33,300 nt of DNA from a virus, in IMG/VR virus record IMGVR_UViG_3300036716_000145, positions 1 through 33,300 of that record; one strand, 5' to 3'. Below the pieces are notes generated by a model. That model was given only the letters and a program-made list of their open reading frames with translations. It ran no database searches and was not told where the DNA came from. Position numbers and translations under genes: made by a program. Shown piece by piece: positions 23,684 to 30,832 of this stretch; the stretch's first letter is position 1, and each line of letters starts with the position of its first letter.

Positions 23684-23713
23684 ATTATACACCTTTTACC
23701 CCATATTAATCAA
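23684..23713 (-). promoter_or_regulatory. Sigma70-like promoter for the capsid gene
   Basis: TTGATT (23713-23708) and a perfect TATAAT (23689-23684) are 18 bp apart on the minus strand. The -35 box overlaps the scaffold stop codon. The start of transcription would be near 23677, giving a leader of about 118 bases. Confidence 0.6.
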
Positions 23714-24417
23714 TTACCTGAACCGCCCCACGCTTCCATCATCTTCTGAATCTTGCGCTCGTGTTCTATATTTGTACTTCTTAGAAGGTTTCCTTGCTCG
23801 TCTTTCTTAAACATCTCTGTCTCGATAGCTTCCCAAGATAGACCTTGAGGGTTATGCCCTCCGTCCATTGGCAGCTTAGCAGGAGCAGTAGCTTGTACTA
23901 GCATTTCAACAAGCGCAATAGTATCTGCGTTAGTTACTAAGTTTCGTGCTTGCTCGTAAGTCTCTGGATCAAGGTTGTTCTTCATAAACCCTTCTACAGT
24001 CTTAATTCTTTCCTGAGCATTCTCTCCTAATTTCTCTAACTCTTGCTCTTGATTAACTTCTTGCGAGGCATGATCTTGAGCAGATAATAGTTCCCATGCT
24101 TCCCCAAACGCATCAGCACTCATGTTGGTTTTAGTAGCAAATGCCTCTAACTCTTGATACAAGGCATCATCATTCTCAATGCCTTCAGGGGGTGTATAAC
24201 CGTCTTTAGGAGTTCCTTTAAATCCACCGAACTTCTTTGATAACTCAGAATATCCTTTAGCTTGATCTGCTACAGACTTATATTTTGTATCTAGCCATTC
24301 GGGTACTTCACCAGTTCCTTTGATACCATCGGTTAAAAAATACTCACCTTCTGAAAGTTCTGGTGTAGCACTGTCTAACAAGGTATCGCTTTGTACAGCG
24401 GCTTGTTCTTCTGACAT
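23710..24417 (-). CDS. Scaffolding protein
   Basis: A 235-residue acidic, helical protein directly before the capsid gene, the position of podovirus scaffold genes (T7 gp9). The stretch WLDTKYKSVADQAKGYSELSKKFG is typical: many phage scaffolds carry this KYKSVEDQAKAY motif. The middle is Glu-rich, and the C-terminus (HERKIQKMMEAWGGSGN) could contact the capsid. It assembles the procapsid and is then released. Confidence 0.85.
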   Translation of the reverse strand: MSEEQAAVQSDTLLDSATPELSEGEYFLTDGIKGTGEVPEWLDTKYKSVADQAKGYSELSKKFGGFKGTPKDGYTPPEGIENDDALYQELEAFATKTNMSADAFGEAWELLSAQDHASQEVNQEQELEKLGENAQERIKTVEGFMKNNLDPETYEQARNLVTNADTIALVEMLVQATAPAKLPMDGGHNPQGLSWEAIETEMFKKDEQGNLLRSTNIEHERKIQKMMEAWGGSGN

Positions 24418-24427
24418 AACTTAGTCC

Positions 24428-24709
24428 TTATTTGATTTCAGCTTGTTTCATCTGATTGATTAAAAACTTAATTACCCCACCCTCACCATTATGGTAAGCG
24501 GCTTCATAATTAATATTTTCTGCACCAAAAGAAGTGTCGTTCTCATATACAAACCTTCTGGTCAGGTCTGCTAAGATACGCGCTCCATCATCAGTTGTAA
24601 AGACTCTGTGGTATGTTTGAGCTAAGTCGTTAGCATTACGCTTACGTATTTCTGCTTGTTTTTTAGCAACTTCTGAATCAGCAAGTTGATCAATATTTGA
24701 CCAACTCAT
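24428..24709 (-). CDS. Small structural protein, Bbp19-like
   Basis: A 93-residue protein. LAQTYHRVFTTDDGARILADLTRRF followed by TSFGAENINYEAAYHNGEGGVIKFL matches the Bbp19 family, small proteins encoded between portal and scaffold or capsid genes in podoviruses related to Bordetella phage BPP-1. Its role in the particle is unclear. It overlaps the end of the portal gene by four bases. Confidence 0.75.
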   Translation of the reverse strand: MSWSNIDQLADSEVAKKQAEIRKRNANDLAQTYHRVFTTDDGARILADLTRRFVYENDTSFGAENINYEAAYHNGEGGVIKFLINQMKQAEIK

Positions 24710-26277
24710 TGAACAGGCATCGGTGCTTGCGAGGGTTTCATACCAGCTTGTGCGGCTTCTGCACCAGCCTGAATAACCTGTGCTTTCTCAGTAGGTGTTC
24801 TTACCAGTTCAGCAGGCATTCCTGTCTTAGACGCTACCCATGTTCCAAAGTCTTCTTGCTTGAATCCAATCTTAGCTTGATCAGGGCCAGCATTCTGTAA
24901 GACAAACTGTACTGCTTGTTGGACATTGATAATATCTTCAGCATCTTGTGCTTTAGCTAGAGGTGATAAGAACTTAATCTCAATGTCACGCCCATCTAAC
25001 TTTAGAGGCTGTAGTATTCCCCTACGTGTAAGGATATGGACAACACGTTTAAGGATAGGAACAAGAACTTCTGTTTGTAAGCGACCAAATGCACTACCGA
25101 TTCTCTTAGCTAACTCCCTAGACTCTATGGCTACCTCTGTCGCAGAACGCACAGCACCAGTAGGATCGCGCAGATCGTTAAACAAAGCACGTTTGATAGC
25201 AGTCTGTAGCTCCTGCATTTCAAATTGCGCCAATGCTAGGTTAGCACCAGTGTCTAATCTCTGGATAGAAGGGTTAGACGAGTTGTTAGAACCAACTGGA
25301 ATAACAACCCCTGGACTTATAACTATATTGTAGGGGTTAGTCACGCCATCATCTGTAGCCGTATACATACCTGACAGGTCAATAGCGGCTTTCTGTAGTA
25401 CAAATTCTTTTACTTTGTTTAGTGAGCGTACATCAGGCAATGCTTGTACAGCAGGGCCGCGACCACGTATCTCACCAGAAACTTTAGAGTAACGACCAGT
25501 TACCCAAGGGCTTGAATCGCCAAAGTCTTCTTTCCAGCTTATACGATCTTCACCTTTAACCCATACACAGCCATAGTATTTCTCAGACTTAGGCATATAC
25601 ACAACGCCTTCACTGAGTTCTACCTCTGCATCGGGTTGATTGTCTATTAAGTTCTGTACATTTTCTGAAGGTTTAAAGCCTCTCCACTGTCTTTTAAGAT
25701 TACGCGCCTTAACAGTAAATTTACGCCAGTGCGTTTCAATAGAACCATACGGCCCCTCTTCAAACGCAATACCTTTTTGTGGAATAGCGTTAAACACTAT
25801 TGGCATATTTGTGTTGTCAGTCTCATCAATACGTAACGTACCTGTACCGACTAACAGATCAAGAGCGTGCTCATAGAACTGTGTAGCAAAGTTAGAACGG
25901 TTAATAAAATCAAAAACAATGTCTGCTTGTTCTTCTAGGTTTTTTCTTATGTCTTCTTCAGAGACATCAAACTCACCACTTTCTAATTGCTTAACAACAT
26001 TTAAAGATGGAGCAAAGGTTGCCCAGTTACTCCAGATAGGAGCAATGTTTTCTTGTAGCTTGCTCGCTCCTTGTTGGATAGCTTCAATAGCAGTGGAATC
26101 AAAGATGCGATCCATTTTCTTTGAGCCGGAAGTATTAGAGTCAAACAAGTTTCTGTTAGGAAGGAAGTATTCATAAGTATCATCTAATAGGTCATACCAT
26201 GAGGCCATCTTGTCAAAAGCTATTGCTTCTCTTGCTTTTAAATCTTGTAATGATCCTAATTCTTTTGGCAGTTTCAT
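24706..26277 (-). CDS. Portal (head-to-tail connecting) protein
   Basis: A 523-residue protein, close in length to the T7 portal gp8 (536). The N-terminus (FDKMASWYDLLDDTYEYFLPNRNLFD) and DSTAIEAIQQGASKLQENI are typical of the podovirus head-tail connector family. RDPTGAVRSATEVAIESREL in the last third is the conserved wing-stem region. It forms the dodecameric ring through which DNA is packed and ejected. It starts directly after the previous stop, without a spacer. Confidence 0.92.
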   Translation of the reverse strand: MKLPKELGSLQDLKAREAIAFDKMASWYDLLDDTYEYFLPNRNLFDSNTSGSKKMDRIFDSTAIEAIQQGASKLQENIAPIWSNWATFAPSLNVVKQLESGEFDVSEEDIRKNLEEQADIVFDFINRSNFATQFYEHALDLLVGTGTLRIDETDNTNMPIVFNAIPQKGIAFEEGPYGSIETHWRKFTVKARNLKRQWRGFKPSENVQNLIDNQPDAEVELSEGVVYMPKSEKYYGCVWVKGEDRISWKEDFGDSSPWVTGRYSKVSGEIRGRGPAVQALPDVRSLNKVKEFVLQKAAIDLSGMYTATDDGVTNPYNIVISPGVVIPVGSNNSSNPSIQRLDTGANLALAQFEMQELQTAIKRALFNDLRDPTGAVRSATEVAIESRELAKRIGSAFGRLQTEVLVPILKRVVHILTRRGILQPLKLDGRDIEIKFLSPLAKAQDAEDIINVQQAVQFVLQNAGPDQAKIGFKQEDFGTWVASKTGMPAELVRTPTEKAQVIQAGAEAAQAGMKPSQAPMPVQ

Positions 26278-26574
26278 TTATCTAGCCTTTCTTGTGGTAG
26301 TGTTAGTTGCAGTATATCCTGCACCAGATTGTAACCCAGAACTTCCTGCGCTACCGCCTCCAAAAATTCCAGCCCCAGTAAATCCCCGTGTAACACCTGA
26401 TTGTCCACCTACACCACCAGCTTTTGCTAACAAAGACTTAGACCCTAGCTTACCACGAGCCAAGGCTTTTAATCTTTTCTCACTTTCTTCCATCTCTTCA
26501 TCGAGCATTCTACTTTGTCTTTCTACTACAGCTTTCTCTTGTGCCGTAGGCTCTGGTGTTTTAGGCCGCTTCAT
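26278..26574 (-). CDS. Small Gly-rich protein before the portal
   Basis: A 98-residue protein with a charged helical N-terminus (KAVVERQSRMLDEEMEESEKRLKALARGK) and a Gly/Ser/Thr-rich tail (GIFGGGSAGSSGLQSGAGYT). This helix-plus-flexible-tail layout is often found in small genes between terminase and portal. Function unknown. It overlaps the end of the preceding gene by 14 bases. Confidence 0.65.
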   Translation of the reverse strand: MKRPKTPEPTAQEKAVVERQSRMLDEEMEESEKRLKALARGKLGSKSLLAKAGGVGGQSGVTRGFTGAGIFGGGSAGSSGLQSGAGYTATNTTTRKAR

Positions 26575-26911
26575 GGTGACTCCTTAGATGCTTTAATAAT
26601 TGATATGGCGTTAGAATGAAAGGATTGTTGATACCTAATATTTGTTTAGTATGACCCACACAAGTATTAAGCATAAATAATGATCTTCTGCATTCTCTTG
26701 GTATATAACTTTTCATTATATATTTACCCTCGATTATACTCTTTTGGTCTAATACAGTAAATAAATCGACGCTTTTGACTGATTTTCCGTAGATAATGAA
26801 AGAATTTGGCGTTGGTTTGACAATATAACAGTGCCTAATGCCTTTTTTTAAGAATTTTGACCACCATCTTTGCTGATCATCCTCAAAAATTACATAAACT
26901 TTAGAAGACAC
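26561..26911 (-). CDS. Possible circularly permuted NlpC/P60-like protein
   Basis: A 116-residue protein. QRWWSKFLKKGIRHCYIVKP carries a conserved His, and a later CRRSLFMLNTCVGHTKQILGI supplies a Cys-helix, followed by FILTPYQLLKHL. The order His then Cys is that of permuted NlpC/P60 (YaeF/YiiX-type) papain-like folds. Proteins of this type appear between terminase and portal genes in several podoviruses. Whether it cuts peptides or acyl bonds is unknown. It overlaps the terminase stop by 11 bases. Confidence 0.5.
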   Translation of the reverse strand: MSSKVYVIFEDDQQRWWSKFLKKGIRHCYIVKPTPNSFIIYGKSVKSVDLFTVLDQKSIIEGKYIMKSYIPRECRRSLFMLNTCVGHTKQILGINNPFILTPYQLLKHLRSHHEAA

Positions 26912-28358
26912 TAACTTGTACTTTTGCTGTCACAGGTTTAGAAAACGTATCAGTACGTCTTAATGCGGCACGACCTTCGCCCTCACCTTGTAATGCGTAC
27001 TCCAAAGCCTCGACAGGGTGTGAATATTCGTTCTTATCAGGCTCATCAGTGTATCTTTCCCCTGAAGTCTGGACTCTACGGTAGCAGAAACCACCTTGTA
27101 GACCCTTACGAATCATAGATGCTTTAGGTAAAACAATAAATCTAGGCTTACCATCCATACACATTTCTTTCATAGGGACTTCTAGTGCGGCTCTACGCTT
27201 CATAGGATCATTAGAGGCAGTAGGTTGACAGGGTATGCCTGCGGCTCGCATTATCTGGAAAGGTGTTTCAGAGTTAGACTGGTTCTTATTGTTACCAGAG
27301 GGATCACCCCACCCCTTAAACGTGTGATCAGGGTAGACTTCTTCGATGTATCTTTTAAGACTAGGGGCAAAGTCAACAGCACCAGAGTCAGTTAACACAG
27401 CTTCATCAAAGCATACCCACCTTCCTATAGCGGTTCTCTGCATAAACGCACACGCTGGTGTACGTCCAAAGTCAAAGCCAAGGATAATAGGTTGATCTTT
27501 AGTAGGCGTAAACTCTAAGTGTTGACAGTGTACTGAATCAGTATACATAGGATGGACAGGTTTACCGTTAGACACAAAGCCGTATTCATTGGCTAGATTA
27601 ACTTTAATCCAATCATCTGTCTTTCCCTGTAGTCCTCTTTTATAATATCCATCAGGAAGGTTAGTAAGGTTTTCCGCTTTGTCATTAATAATCCAACTCT
27701 CACCGCTTTTTAAAACCCCTCCCTGCTGTCTGTAGAATGCCCAGTCATCAGGTCTTTCTATCTCTGCTAACTTAAAATACCAATGATCTTCATCAGGGGC
27801 GTTACTATCTCCTATGATTCCATGATGTGTAGGACGCGCACCCTCTTTGTTAGAAGGGTATCTACCATGTCTAAGGTCTAACATATCTAAAACAGCCTTA
27901 GAATGCTCCTTAGTCTCGTTTAACCACACCCATGTAGTCTGTATACCCCTAGCCTTCTTAACGTGTTCAGGACGGTCAAACGCAATAAAGACAACATCAC
28001 ACTCTACCCTTGTGCCATCTTCTAGTTTAAACCGTATGAAGTGTGTAGGAGGCTCCTTGTTACCTTGTTTGAAGTCACCTAACTCACCGTGTATCTCTAG
28101 CCAGTCTTTAATCGTAGTAGAGAACAGTTCAGAATAAGTATTACGTGCGGCAATGATACGAGATAAGCGTACGTTATAGTTCTTGTGCGACTTGTCTTTG
28201 ACGGGTTCCTGCTCACACATAAGGTCAAAACATTTAAGAATACACTGGACTGTCTTACCTGAACCTAACGGCCCCATGATAAAGGAGTTTCTCGCACGAC
28301 AATCATTGAAATCTTGCAGGACTTGTCCCTGCGGCATTAAATTGTATTCAATTCTCAT
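26901..28358 (-). CDS. terL: Terminase large subunit
   Basis: A 485-residue DNA packaging motor. The ATPase part has Walker A GPLGSGKT (29-36) and a Walker B-like TWVWLNE (142-148) whose final Glu is catalytic. The nuclease part has the RNase H-like acidic residues in LGFDFGRT (Asp296) and GDPSG (Asp352), and the C-terminal DEPDKNEYSHPVEALEYAL. It cuts concatemers and pumps DNA into the portal. It is shorter than T7 gp19 (586). Confidence 0.95.
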   Translation of the reverse strand: MRIEYNLMPQGQVLQDFNDCRARNSFIMGPLGSGKTVQCILKCFDLMCEQEPVKDKSHKNYNVRLSRIIAARNTYSELFSTTIKDWLEIHGELGDFKQGNKEPPTHFIRFKLEDGTRVECDVVFIAFDRPEHVKKARGIQTTWVWLNETKEHSKAVLDMLDLRHGRYPSNKEGARPTHHGIIGDSNAPDEDHWYFKLAEIERPDDWAFYRQQGGVLKSGESWIINDKAENLTNLPDGYYKRGLQGKTDDWIKVNLANEYGFVSNGKPVHPMYTDSVHCQHLEFTPTKDQPIILGFDFGRTPACAFMQRTAIGRWVCFDEAVLTDSGAVDFAPSLKRYIEEVYPDHTFKGWGDPSGNNKNQSNSETPFQIMRAAGIPCQPTASNDPMKRRAALEVPMKEMCMDGKPRFIVLPKASMIRKGLQGGFCYRRVQTSGERYTDEPDKNEYSHPVEALEYALQGEGEGRAALRRTDTFSKPVTAKVQVSVF

Positions 28359-28371
28359 TACAACCCCGTTG

Positions 28372-28536
28372 TTATTTAGACCAATCTATCTTATCGTAAT
28401 TAGACTTAAATACTTCTCGACTACTCGCTGTAGACTTACGAGCATAGCTACCTTTACCACCATTGTATTCAGGGAAGTGCCTATCTCTTGTTTCTTTGTC
28501 TAACTTATGAATTAAGCTCTGGCCTTTCTTCTTCAT
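28372..28536 (-). CDS. Small basic protein before terL
   Basis: A 54-residue basic protein (MKKKGQSLIHKLDKETRDRH, then GGKGSYARKSTASSREVFK). It starts within the preceding gene, overlapping it by 32 bases in another frame. Basic residues and its place among packaging genes suggest DNA contact, but no family is recognised. Confidence 0.55.
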   Translation of the reverse strand: MKKKGQSLIHKLDKETRDRHFPEYNGGKGSYARKSTASSREVFKSNYDKIDWSK

Positions 28537-28669
28537 TTAATTCGCCCATAAAATCTGTTAACTGATAAATAAGCTCGCGCATAGCAACAGGGTCACGATC
28601 CACAAAAGCAGATATAAACGCATCTACTATCTCAACTTCTATATCATCTAATTCGTAATTCTCAAACAT
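28505..28669 (-). CDS. Small acidic protein before terL
   Basis: A 54-residue acidic protein (YELDDIEVEIVDAFISAFVD, RELIYQLTDFMGELNEEE). It starts right behind the stop of the upstream gene (TAA then ATG) and overlaps the next gene by 32 bases. The acidic/basic pair of overlapping tiny genes may act together. Function unknown. Confidence 0.55.
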   Translation of the reverse strand: MFENYELDDIEVEIVDAFISAFVDRDPVAMRELIYQLTDFMGELNEEERPELNS

Positions 28670-28867
28670 TTAATTATCATCCCTTAACCAATCTTTCATT
28701 ACAAGTGTTTTTGCTAACTCAAGATAAAACACCTCAGATTCACTTCTAAGCGTACTTCCTACCTCAACCCCTAGCTCACCTATAGAAATTACAATAAAGT
28801 CCTTAGAATGCCTTATATGAGCTTCTATGAGGTCTTCTACGTCAGGTCTGATCTTATGAATAGTCAT
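28670..28867 (-). CDS. Small hypothetical protein after terS
   Basis: A 65-residue protein (MTIHKIRPDVEDLIEAHIRH, then FIVISIGELGVEVGSTLRSE). Mixed helix-strand pattern; no family recognised. No clear ribosome site is visible before the ATG; the upstream sequence is A-rich. It belongs to the cluster of small genes between the terminase subunits. Confidence 0.5.
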   Translation of the reverse strand: MTIHKIRPDVEDLIEAHIRHSKDFIVISIGELGVEVGSTLRSESEVFYLELAKTLVMKDWLRDDN

Positions 28868-28938
28868 TTAAAAGTCATAATTTTTTTTTGGGAGGGACAT
28901 ATATATACATATCACGCGCGCCTTCGGAGGGGGGGGTG
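28868..28938. other. GC-skewed spacer between terS and terL cluster, candidate packaging site
   Basis: This spacer contains nine T (28881-28889), GGGAGGG, an alternating AT tract (ACATATATATACATAT), then CACGCGCGCCTTCGG and a run of eight G (28929-28936). Such a GC block stands out in this AT-rich genome. It lies next to the terminase genes, where cos or pac sites are often located. There is no gene in it. Confidence 0.3.
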
Positions 28939-29235
28939 CTACTCCGTTGACTCTCCTGAGTAATTCTTGCGCTGAATTGCCACTGTAATCCCTGTATCAC
29001 CTGTACTGTGCTCTATTGCCTTTAGCTTTGGTGCTACATACTCTGCTATCTTTAGCCATGACGCTATAGAGTCGCGTTGATTGGCTACCGATGGATCTTC
29101 CTGCGCCAACTGGTCGAGGGTATGAGCCTGCTCTGCCGCCTTCATTATGGGATCGAAGTCTTTACCATACATATCCTTTAGACGATTGAGAAGAAATGCC
29201 TTGTTCTTGCCTAATGCTCCCTTGGGACGTGCCAT
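28939..29235 (-). CDS. terS: Probable terminase small subunit
   Basis: A 98-residue protein, similar in size to T7 gp18 (89). MARPKGALGKNKAFLLNRLKDMYG is a basic DNA-binding start; IASWLKIAEYVAPKLKAIEHS is a pattern seen in phage small terminases (…YV-PKLKAIE). It would recognise the packaging site and regulate terL. It is the first gene of the late operon, preceded by CAAACGAT without strong Shine-Dalgarno, though GAGGATC lies near. Confidence 0.65.
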   Translation of the reverse strand: MARPKGALGKNKAFLLNRLKDMYGKDFDPIMKAAEQAHTLDQLAQEDPSVANQRDSIASWLKIAEYVAPKLKAIEHSTGDTGITVAIQRKNYSGESTE

Positions 29236-29466
29236 ATCGTTTGATCCTCTATATTATTTATTCCTACACCATTGATTCAATTGATCATTTTTTAACCAGA
29301 TTGATCATTATTTAACCAATTATACCCTATTTAGCCCTTTTATATGAGTAAAAGTGAGTTTATTGTTTATCCTTATAAGAATTCGATATAAAAAACGATG
29401 TATACATTGTTGACATCTGTCAATATATAGATAGAATAGATACCACACAAACAGAGAGGTAATACC
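29236..29466. promoter_or_regulatory. Second divergent control region, late and early promoters with repeats
   Basis: Plus promoter: TTGACA (29410-29415) and TAGAAT (29432-29437), spacing 16, before the tiny early genes. The -35 box is half of a perfect dyad TTGACA-TC-TGTCAA (29410-29423). A 10-bp palindrome ATGTATACAT lies at 29398-29407. Minus side: a TATAAT at 29324-29319 could serve terS. Just downstream, two direct repeats TTGATCATTWTTTAACCA at 29281-29298 and 29301-29318 are 20 bp apart, in a position to act as operators. Confidence 0.55.
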
Positions 29467-29685
29467 ATGACAAACTACATTTTAGTAAAAGGTTTAACAA
29501 TCACAAATTATGACGACATAGAGCGCATATATGTTGTAGAGAGTGTCACGGATGATGGTGAAACTATAACCACTTGCGGCCATCGTATTGGGTGGGATCA
29601 CATGATGCCCCAGAATGCGTTAGTTGTTTGGGGCAAGTCAGGTAGACGAGTTATGCATTCTGTATCAACAGACTATGTTAAGTAG
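29467..29685 (+). CDS. Tiny early gene 1, hypothetical
   Basis: A 72-residue protein (MTNYILVKGLTITNYDDIER, then YVVESVTDDGETITTCGHRI). It has a mixed strand-rich pattern and no family that I recognise. It has a strong ribosome site (AGAGAGGTAATACC) and is the first gene after the TTGACA promoter. It is probably among the first proteins made, where host takeover or anti-defence factors are usual; that role is inference. Confidence 0.7.
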   Translation: MTNYILVKGLTITNYDDIERIYVVESVTDDGETITTCGHRIGWDHMMPQNALVVWGKSGRRVMHSVSTDYVK

Positions 29686-29742
29686 TTAAATAGGTAGCAT
29701 TGTTTTAGATCAGTGCTACTCATTGTAACTATTTAAATAACT
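29681..29742 (+). ncRNA. Long RNA hairpin filling the spacer between early genes 1 and 2
   Basis: Inner stem 29694-29702 pairs with 29711-29719 (nine pairs, one G-U, eight-base loop). Outer stem 29686-29693 pairs with 29729-29736 (eight pairs), extendable to 29681/29742 with small defects. The structure runs from the stop codon of gene 1 to just before GAGG of gene 2. It has no T-run, so termination is unlikely; an RNase III-type processing site or stabiliser is plausible. Confidence 0.55.
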
Positions 29743-29755
29743 GAGGTAATACAAC

Positions 29756-29968
29756 ATGACAATTAAGACAATATTTGACCCATTATCTGCCAATATAAAA
29801 GAATCTAAGCGTGCCTACGATATCGCATGGCTTGGACTGTTAAATTATAAAGGTAGCGACAGCATGGAAGTAGTCGCGCTAGAGAACGCTTTACAGTGTG
29901 CCTCCGATAATTGCCTAAATGCTTACAAGGCGTTCGATAACACTTATTACGCTTTACCTAAGGGCTAA
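29756..29968 (+). CDS. Tiny early gene 2, hypothetical
   Basis: A 70-residue helical protein (ANIKESKRAYDIAWLGLLNY, then VVALENALQCASDNCLNAYK). No recognised family; two Cys six residues apart are present. The ribosome site is CTGAGGTAATACAAC. It sits between two structured spacers, a hairpin upstream and a hammerhead ribozyme downstream; its stop codon lies in the internal loop of ribozyme stem I. Confidence 0.7.
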   Translation: MTIKTIFDPLSANIKESKRAYDIAWLGLLNYKGSDSMEVVALENALQCASDNCLNAYKAFDNTYYALPKG

Positions 29969-30026
29969 ACTTACCTGATGAGACTAATGGGGATTAGTCG
30001 AAACGCCTTAGGGCGTAGTAAGACCC
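29961..30026 (+). ncRNA. Type I hammerhead self-cleaving ribozyme
   Basis: Stem I: CTTAC (29970-29974) with GTAAG (30018-30022). Core CTGATGA at 29975-29981. Stem II: GACTAAT (29982-29988) with ATTAGTC (29993-29999), loop GGGG. Core GAAA at 30000-30003. Stem III: CGCC (30004-30007) with GGCG (30012-30015), loop TTAG. Cleavage triplet GTA (30015-30017), cut expected between 30017 and 30018. GGG (29962-29964) can pair with CCC (30024-30026) outside an internal loop, as needed for tertiary contacts. All conserved core positions match. Confidence 0.88.
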
Positions 30027-30050
30027 AATAACATAATAGAGGTAACAAAC

Positions 30051-30284
30051 ATGAAACCAACAGTATACGATATAAAGCAATCCTTAGCGCTTGGCCCTCA
30101 TTTCTTTAGCCGTGACACTTTTCGGTTCTTTGGTCAAACCATGTCTAGCTTTAAAACTGACTGGCACAACAAAGATAAAGGCATTGTAAGAATATACGCG
30201 CCTATGAGAGACCATACAGGCCAAAGAATGGGAACAACAGAAAGATTCGTTGATATTAATACTTTTATGGAGGTGACAGCATGA
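30051..30284 (+). CDS. Tiny early gene 3, conserved phage protein
   Basis: A 77-residue protein with HFFSRDTFRFFGQTMSSFKT and VRIYAPMRDHTGQRMG, a pattern found in small proteins of many phages; the function is not established. The ribosome site is AGAGGTAACAAAC, 16 bases after the ribozyme. Ribozyme cleavage would leave this gene at the start of a new mRNA with a 5' hydroxyl and a leader of 33 bases. Stop overlaps the next start (ATGA). Confidence 0.75.
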   Translation: MKPTVYDIKQSLALGPHFFSRDTFRFFGQTMSSFKTDWHNKDKGIVRIYAPMRDHTGQRMGTTERFVDINTFMEVTA

Positions 30285-30439
30285 AAACTAACGACCTTTA
30301 CGAGCACAGCGAGTTTACGCACTGGCTTTCACAAATGCCTGAAAATGTAGCGTGTAATTACCGAGAGGAAATGGTTGATCTACACGGTACGCGAGTTGAG
30401 ATAATCTTTTACATACCAGACGAGGAGGTGACACAATGA
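30281..30439 (+). CDS. Tiny early gene 4, hypothetical
   Basis: A 52-residue acidic protein (MKTNDLYEHSEFTHWLSQMP, ending EIIFYIPDEEVTQ). Good ribosome site GGAGGTGACAGC before ATG. It overlaps both neighbours by ATGA, which supports translation. No family recognised. Confidence 0.65.
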   Translation: MKTNDLYEHSEFTHWLSQMPENVACNYREEMVDLHGTRVEIIFYIPDEEVTQ

Positions 30440-30627
30440 GACTAGATAACATCGAAGCGTTAAAGATACGCAACAGGAACGAGAGGGCAGAGAGATACTT
30501 AGCCCTTAAAAGACATGATAAAGCCGTTAGATCGACGCACAGAACGGATATAAGCATATCGTTCATAGCAGGCTTAACTGTAGCCGTGTTGGTCATGGGC
30601 TACCATATGCACGTTGGAGGGTTTTAA
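30436..30627 (+). CDS. Tiny early gene 5, basic membrane-anchored protein
   Basis: A 63-residue protein. The first 40 residues are basic and helical (ALKIRNRNERAERYLALKRH), the rest is one membrane segment (ISFIAGLTVAVLVMGYHMHV). Ribosome site GAGGAGGTGACACA. The layout, cytoplasmic basic part plus C-terminal anchor, suggests a membrane-tethered factor. Family unknown. Confidence 0.65.
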   Translation: MRLDNIEALKIRNRNERAERYLALKRHDKAVRSTHRTDISISFIAGLTVAVLVMGYHMHVGGF

Positions 30628-30628
30628 A

Positions 30629-30832
30629 ATGACACAGAAACAACGCATACTGGACTACTTGGAGCGTGGCCATACACTGACACGCTTGAACTCTTGGAAG
30701 ATGCTTGGCATATTAGAATGCCCTGCCAGAATCTGCGAGTTAAAACAAGACGGCCATGACATAAAGACAGAACGGTTAACAGTAACTAATAAATATGGTG
30801 AGAAGGTATCTATCGCCAAATGGAGGCTGTAA
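30629..30832 (+). CDS. Tiny early gene 6, small helix-turn-helix protein
   Basis: A 67-residue protein resembling the HTH_39 type domain common in phages: QKQRILDYLERGHTLTRLNSWKMLGI then CPARICELKQDGHDI. This is a winged helix-like DNA-binding pattern. ATG 30629 is chosen behind GGAGGGTTTTAAA; an in-frame TTG at 30614 is less likely. It is coupled to the next gene by TAATG. A regulator of early transcription is plausible. Confidence 0.75.
   Translation: MTQKQRILDYLERGHTLTRLNSWKMLGILECPARICELKQDGHDIKTERLTVTNKYGEKVSIAKWRL

Noticed and set aside
26001-26183. Overlapping ORFs on both strands inside the portal gene (also many inside 10730-19464)
   Set aside because: Shadow frames: no ribosome sites, low-complexity or Cys/Leu/Ser-rich products, complete overlap with recognised virion genes.
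27035-27050. CTGATGAG on the minus strand inside terL
   Set aside because: No matching GAAA at stem distance and no pairing flanks; coding sequence.
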